From: Rhizophagus irregularis
Taxonomy: Eukaryota > Glomeromycota > Glomeromycetes > Glomerales > Glomeraceae
Assembly (NCBI RefSeq): GCF_026210795.1
Contig: NC_089436.1
Location: forward strand, 1,736,001-1,800,000
Length of the DNA: 64,000 bases
Direction: 5' to 3'
Within the stretch, counting starts at the first letter, position 1. Each line of letters begins with the position of its first letter. Positions 58,712 through 64,000 of this stretch are shown here, piece by piece. The translations under genes were made by a program, and so were the position numbers. The notes under the pieces are model-generated. The model had not been told where the DNA came from and ran no database searches. It saw only the letters and a list, made by a program, of their open reading frames with translations.

Positions 58712-58890
58712 AACAAGTTGATTTGAGTCAAGTTAAAGGTAAATTATACTTAACTCAGAAAAATCAGGTTGATTTAAGTTGAGTTAATATTATAATCAAC
58801 TTAAATCAACACAAAAAAAATTGATTCATAATCAACTTAAATTAGAAAAAGATTAATTCAAATTGATTAGAATCAAATGATTAGATTTGA
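58712..58890. repeat. TCAACTTAA-word repeat arm
   Basis: Self-complementary words (GTTGATTTGAGTCAAGTTAA, TCAACTTAAATCAAC, TTAACTC) in both orientations. A second, weaker arm with the same words lies at 59,795-59,930 (GACTTAACTTGTAACTTAAT). The DNA between includes the tandem repeat at 59,087-59,575. Confidence 0.5.
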
Positions 58891-59086
58891 TTCTCTGATC
58901 ATTTTTTAATTATTTTTTTTATTTCTTTCAGGAATATCTTCTTTTGAGTCTTCAATAACATATACAGTTGATATCTTGATGACCTGTTTAAACTCCTAAT
59001 TAATTTAGATTTAGCACCTTTAGTATAAAACCCAATACCAATATTACATTTTATATAGAAAAAAAGATAAGTAATGCAAGAAGTAT

Positions 59087-59575
59087 AGAAGGTTAGTATA
59101 TTTTCATTTTTTTCATTTTTTTTTTAATTTTATTATTTTTTTTACTTATTTTATTCTTATTTTTTAGAAATAATCTCTTCTTTTAGAACTGTGATTTTGG
59201 TAAGTAAGCTACTAAGAATACGAAAAGTTAGTATATTTTTTTTTATTTTATTTTTTAATTTTATTATTTTTCTTTATTTACAATATTCTTATTTCTTTAG
59301 AAACGGTCTTTTCTTTTGAAATTGTGATTTTGGTAGGTGGAATACTAAAAATATAAAAAGTTAGTATTTTTTTTTCTTTTTTAATTTTATTATTATTTTT
59401 TTTATTTATAATATTTTATTTTTTTAAAAATGGTCTCTTCTTTTGGAACTGTAATTTTGGTAAATGGGTTACCAAAAATAAGAAAGGTTAGTATTTTTTT
59501 TTTCTTTTTTAATTTTATTATTGTTTTTTACTTACTTTATTTTTATTTTTTTAAGAATAATCTTTTCTTTTAGAA
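59087..59575. repeat. T-rich tandem repeat, about 130-bp unit, about 4 copies
   Basis: Phrases TCTTCTTTTAGAACTGTGAT and TTTTGGTAAGTAAGCTACTA recur near 59,175, 59,310 and 59,438, with a degenerate fourth near 59,560. Between them are TTAGTATTTTT...AATTTTATTATT stretches. No coding potential. Confidence 0.7.
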
Positions 59576-59930
59576 TAATACTCAGATATAAAGATAAATA
59601 GAAAGTAGGTGTGTACAGGTCAGTAGATATATTTATTGTAATTAAAAAATTTTTTTTCTTTTTATAGGCAGATATCATACATAAAAAAATAATAAACATA
59701 TCATATGATCAGAAAATTAGTTTTTATTTAATGTTTAGCCTTATTAAAATCTCCTTCATAGTAAAAAATTAAAAGTAATTGTAGATTAAGCAAATTGACA
59801 CATTGAGTCAAGTATTAATTAGATTTAAATTTGACTTAACTTGTAACTTAATTTGTACTTGATTTATTATTATGTAATTAGAAAATTACTAACTTAAAAT
59901 CAATCTTTAAACTTGCAGTTAAACTTGTCA

Positions 59931-61079
59931 CCCCTATAAAAAATTTTTGTTAAATACATTCCAATTTTTTTTCTGAATTTATTGAAAATACTCTAATTAT
60001 ATTGATAACATTTCAATTATATTTCAAGTTAAAATTTAGAAGTTTTAATATGTTAAAAAGTATTAGGAAATACTTTGAAAAAATTTTGAAGATATTCTGA
60101 TTTTGTATTCAAATTGAAAATATTCTGATTATATCCCGATTATTTAAAATATTTTTATTAATAATATATTTCAATAAGGCAACCTTCTCTATCAATAATA
60201 AATATTTGGCTTTAATACAATTTATCCCATATTTGACCTCAATTAGTAATAGTAATAATTAGCAATTAGGTTTCTAAATCAATTAATTTACACTTTTTTT
60301 TAACTTTTTAAACTTTCCTTCATTTTTCTTTCTCTTCCCTTCATCCTTTTTTTTGTCTTTTCCTTTTCTTTGTTCTTTTTTTACCATTCCCTTCTTCGTT
60401 TTTCTTTCTTGTACTTTTTGTTAAAAAAAAATCTTAAATGAAACTTTTTAAGCCATTTTTTTAGTCTCCTTGAATATGAAATTTTAATAAGTCTTTCAAT
60501 TTTTTTTTATTTTATTTCAATGAACTTTACTAGCAGTTTGTCTTTTTTCTTTTTAATTGTTCATTTAACAAATGTTTTATTAATATTTCATCTTTTCTCT
60601 TTTTTTAATATACTAGTCTTAAACATATAGAAATTTGGCATAAAATCATTAATCTTTTAAATGATAGGAAGGATTTTTGGACATATAAAAATCTGGTAAG
60701 CTATTTTCCTGTTCTTTTTATAATTCATTTATATTAACGAACGGTACTAACAGCCTTCATTTCTTTTTTTTTTTTAGTGGCTCTTTTGGGTCTCTGAAGT
60801 GGACATTATAAAGTATTTTAACAAAAAACATTTCATTTTTTTTTGTTCTTTGGAGTATCTAAGTTTTCGAAAAAAATCTGAAACTTTAATAAAAAACATA
60901 AGTATGACATGTTTATTTTTTTTTTGTAGTAAGTTTTGGCATTTTATTTTTGATCTATAAATAAAACCTAATAAGTTTTCTAAACTGAACCCCTTTAAAA
61001 AAATTAAAAAGCTTTTATCCAAGGTATCAATTCAGTAATCCACCTCTTAAAATGCAAAAATATTACACCATTCCTATAA
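59931..61079. other. AT- and pyrimidine-rich intergenic DNA
   Basis: 60,290-60,620 is T/C-rich on the plus strand (TTCCTTCATTTTTCTTTC). The minus-strand frame at 60,774-61,022 is not supported by any domain. Nothing else is seen. Confidence 0.35.
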
Positions 61080-61690
61080 AAAGTATTATACTTAAAATAT
61101 ATTTAAAATATATTTAATTTAAAAATTGCAAAATACTTATAATATATTTTTAATATATCTAAAATATACTTAAAATTATCTTAAAATATATGTCTAATAT
61201 ATTTATATATTTAAATTATAGTATATTATAAAACTATTATAAATATATTTTTTATATATTTAAAATATACTTAAAATATATTATGAAATATATTATAAGT
61301 ATATTTTAAGTATGTAAAAAATATATCTATAATATACTTAAATTTTAATTTAAGTATACACAGGTCAAAATCGAGGCTATCGGTTGCATATCGGGTACCA
61401 GATATATGTAGGATATGTATATGATATGTATACGATATGCAACAATTACACACGGCATATCGAATACTACTGATATCTGTAATGTTTATGCAGAAGTTCG
61501 GTGATATATATTATAGATATCGTGCACATATTACACATATATCGGGTAGTATAATATCGGGCACATATCTTATACATGTCGTATAAATATCATATAGATA
61601 TTGGTCAGTATAATATCGGACACATGTTATATAGATATCGGGTAAATATAGGATACATATCGTACATTTATCTGACAATACGATAGATAA
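61080..61690. repeat. Two adjacent word arrays (TAAAATATA and GATATCGGGTA)
   Basis: 61,080-61,345 is an array of TTTAAAATATATTTA-like words in both orientations. 61,360-61,690 is built from GATATCGGGTA, ATATCGTAC, GATATGTATA and their complements. The minus-strand open frames 61,271-61,453 and 61,511-61,699 (YLPDIYIT, CVRYYTD and so on) come from this array and are not genes. A GGGCAAAATTATAATTTC segment follows at 61,718-61,736. Confidence 0.65.
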
Positions 61691-61901
61691 TTTTTTCATA
61701 TAATATTATAATTTAATCTGGGCAAAATTATAATTTCAGATTAATTTTTAATTTTAATTCGGGCTAAAGTAAAATTTTATTACACAAATTTTATTCTTAT
61801 TTTCAATTAAATTAAAAGTTTTATTGTTTTTTAATTAATAATAAAAAAGATTACAAAAAAATATATTATTCTATATAGCTATATAAATAATTAGATATCT
61901 G

Positions 61902-62454
61902 TTATCTACAAATGGCGCTTATTTTTATCTGTTTAATATTTAAAAGAAAGAAATAGTATTTTAGTAATAAAGATATTAGTATGAATAATGTATTCGTAAA
62001 AGAAAAAGAATAGTATTAAAAAAATGTTAGTAAAAAATGGTTAGTAATAGAAAATGTTATTAGTATGTTTAGTAGTAAAATATATTAGTAAAAACAAACG
62101 TTAGTAGGTTAGAAAAAAAGAAAATATAAATAAAAATTAGTAAAAAAATATACCTTTGTATTTATTTCACCTCTTTTTTTGAAGTTTGCTGTTTAAAGAG
62201 AAAATAGATTTTGTTAATTATTTTTCTTTAATAAATAAAAAAAATAAATATTTAAATTACCTTGATGTGCGTTACTCTCATATTCTTCTGAAGATATATG
62301 ATTAGATCTTCTTTTTCTTGAGTTTACTATATATAAACCAAATTAATTTTTGATTAAATTTTTTTAAAAAAAATGCTTAGATTACCTTGATATGTGTTGC
62401 TTCCAAATTCTTTTGATTTAGAGTTTTTTTTCTTGAATTCGCAGATATAGGATT
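61902..62454 (-). CDS. 3' exons of a gene with short repeated exons (partial)
   Basis: Minus-strand exons: about 62439-62386, 62326-62261 (66 bp, phase 1 at both ends), 62188-62154 and a terminal 61928-61902 with stop. They encode EFKKKNSKSKEFGSNTYQ, VNSRKKRRSNHISSEEYESN then AHQ, ANFKKRGEINTK and IKISAICR. The first two exons are similar at DNA level (AATTCAAGAAAAA versus AACTCAAGAAAAA; ACATATCAAG versus GCACATCAAG before the donor), so exon-intron units were duplicated. The product is small, basic (KKRR) and hydrophilic. The 5' part is missing, cut by GC-rich DNA at 62,455-62,640. Whether it is functional is unknown. Confidence 0.45.
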
Positions 62455-62660
62455 ACCACCTTGACGCACAGTATCAAAAAATGTCCGCCCTTGATGTGGA
62501 AGGTACTTAGGAACCACCTCATCTCCCGATTAATGAGACCCTAAGTCAGAGGAGGCTAGCCTATCGGGTACAAGTACCCTACAACTTCATCCCTAGGTAG
62601 TCAAAAATCTCAGGTGGTTCCAGACCACAGCGTACTACGTGATTAGTCTTTGGATATGTT
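62455..62660. mobile_element. GC-rich retroposon-like fragment
   Basis: A GC-rich island in AT-rich DNA. It shares the phrase AACTTCATCCC followed by TA with the SINE at 34,035-34,371 and has a dyad CAGGTGGTTCCAGACCAC against GGAACCACCTCATC. This is probably a piece of an RNA polymerase III-type retroposon. No tail or target duplication could be defined. Confidence 0.4.
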
Positions 62661-64000
62661 GGGATTTGATAAGTGAGAGAAAAAATACTCCAGCGCCAGC
62701 GTTTTGTAAAGAATAATAAAATAATATTTTTAAGTTAGTTCTTTCTTTATTAAATTTTTGAAAAAGTTTTGTTTCTTAAAATCGTAAAAAAATGCTGGTT
62801 GCTACAACTGACGGACAACGACAAATTGTCAGGCTACCCCCGGACAAAGTAATTGGAAGGCAGAAAATGTCATAAAATATCCAGCCCTATTTCATAACAT
62901 TTTCCTCCAGGCTAAAGCAAATATTACAAAAGAAATTGCAAATATATTTAACAAGCAATAGATACATGGCCGTTGAAAAATATATTCACACTTCATATTG
63001 TAATACCACAGTCTAACAAAGAAAGACAAGAAATTGCAAATATATTTAACAAGCAATAGATACATGGCCGTTGAAAAATATATTCACACTTATACCACAA
63101 AGAAAGACTCAAACCACTATTGTAAAGAAAAATATGAAAAATACGCGTATATCCTATTTTCATACCTTGCTTAACAGTTCCACTATTTATTTAAAAGAGA
63201 ATTTTCTGTATGCGGGTAGGGGTACATTTTTTCCTTTTTTTATTCTTTTCTTTTGTATATAGTAGATGAGTATGTCTTACTATATTAAATATATAAACTA
63301 AAGTGCCAAAGTATTGTTAATATTGTAAAAGATAAGTAAAGTATACTTGGATAAAAGAGAAAAGAAGAGACGAACCGTAAAGCGTTAATAAAAGATAAGT
63401 AAGAAGAGAAAAGTGTATTTTTGAAAATAAACAAAAAAAATCGCGCATTAATTTTAGATATCACATGTAATCAAAGCGATTTTAATTGGTTATTAATATA
63501 CATGCATAAATGTCATGTGATTTTAGTGACGAAACTGTAAACCTGCGTAATATTACGGTTAAAATATTTTGAAAATTTACGAGACTGTAAACCTGCGTAA
63601 TATTATTACTATTTGATCGTTAAAGCTGCGTATGCAGTAGAACGTATACAAGGGCATGCGATACTATTGAATAATCAAAAATAATATTAACACCTTTTCT
63701 TTTAAGTTTGGGAAAGCAGATTTTTTTATTATTTACAATTTTTATGTTAAAAATTAAAGTAAATTCTAATTTTTATTATAACTTAATAAAAAATACACAT
63801 TTGATACTTGTTCGCTACTATTTTACTATAAAATAGTATCCAGGCTGTACGGCATGAACGTCAGTATCAGTTACAGCCCAAAAAAACGTAAGTCTCCAGC
63901 CGATATTTGGTACGGACTGGGCCTAGCTATTCACTTAATAAATAAAAAAATAAAAATAATTATCTTCTTCTACGATACGTAGGTAAGTTTCTCCTTCTCC
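62661..64000. other. Intergenic; contains a 62-bp direct duplication
   Basis: AGAAATTGCAAATATATTTA and the following 40 bp (to ATATTCACACTT) occur at about 62,932-62,993 and 63,030-63,091, spaced 98 bp. Further on, GAGACTGTAAACCTGCGTAA recurs (about 63,533 and 63,581). No gene is supported to the end of the window. Confidence 0.5.

Noticed and set aside
61271-61699. Tyr/Ile/Cys-rich minus-strand frames
   Set aside because: They arise from the GATATCGGGTA word array rather than from a gene.

Overview
This is a eukaryotic, very AT-rich nuclear window of about 64 kb. It carries compact spliced genes (introns mostly 60-100 bp, GTAAGT-like donors, T-rich acceptors) scattered among degenerate transposons and simple repeats. 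A Zn2Cys6/fungal-specific transcription factor marks it as fungal. The BTB-BACK-TLDc protein, the FAR1/MULE transposase relics with SWIM-type ends, and the many gene-free AT-rich stretches fit an arbuscular mycorrhizal fungus of the Rhizophagus type. That placement is an inference from composition and gene families; no database search was run.

Layout. 1-11,220 is accessory DNA: a GATC-word repeat, two hairpin-satellite units, a broken MULE/FAR1 transposase on the minus strand with a hAT-like MITE inside it, a TA-flanked MITE, a 0.9-kb purine-rich element bounded by CACCTAGGGTGA repeats, and a 943-bp TA-flanked element. 11,274-19,978 is the gene core: a SAM-dependent methyltransferase-like gene, tRNA-Arg(CCT), a hexokinase-like gene, a minus-strand polytopic membrane protein sharing a roughly 200-bp promoter with a plus-strand two-TM membrane protein, and a 177-residue orphan. 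19,979-24,329 is an AT desert. Single genes follow: a Ser/Pro/Asn-rich disordered protein (24.3-26.3 kb), a BTB-BACK-TLDc protein (29.0-30.5 kb) and a protein with a C-terminal PB1-like domain (31.6-32.7 kb). 33-42 kb is transposon-rich: a SINE with 16-bp target duplications, and a 4.6-kb MULE/FAR1 relic split by two later insertions. A 990-residue Zn2Cys6 regulator lies at 43.2-46.5 kb. 46.5-64 kb is again mostly non-genic. It holds a nested composite (MITE containing hairpin satellite containing a tRNA-derived SINE), a broken coiled-coil gene, several word-repeat arrays and the 3' end of a gene built from short, similar exons.

The genes do not form one pathway. The methyltransferase, hexokinase and tRNA are housekeeping-type functions. 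The transcription factor, BTB-TLDc and PB1 proteins are regulatory or adaptor types. The two divergent membrane proteins could be co-expressed.

The most unusual structural signal is a set of non-autonomous elements. Their arms are built from a different short, repeated and often self-complementary word in each copy (GATC-, CTCGAG-, TATAACGA- and TAATCAT-based). Several of them carry a related core containing GGCCAA, CTGGC and GAATTA words. Exon boundaries were read by eye from splice consensus and reading-frame continuity.
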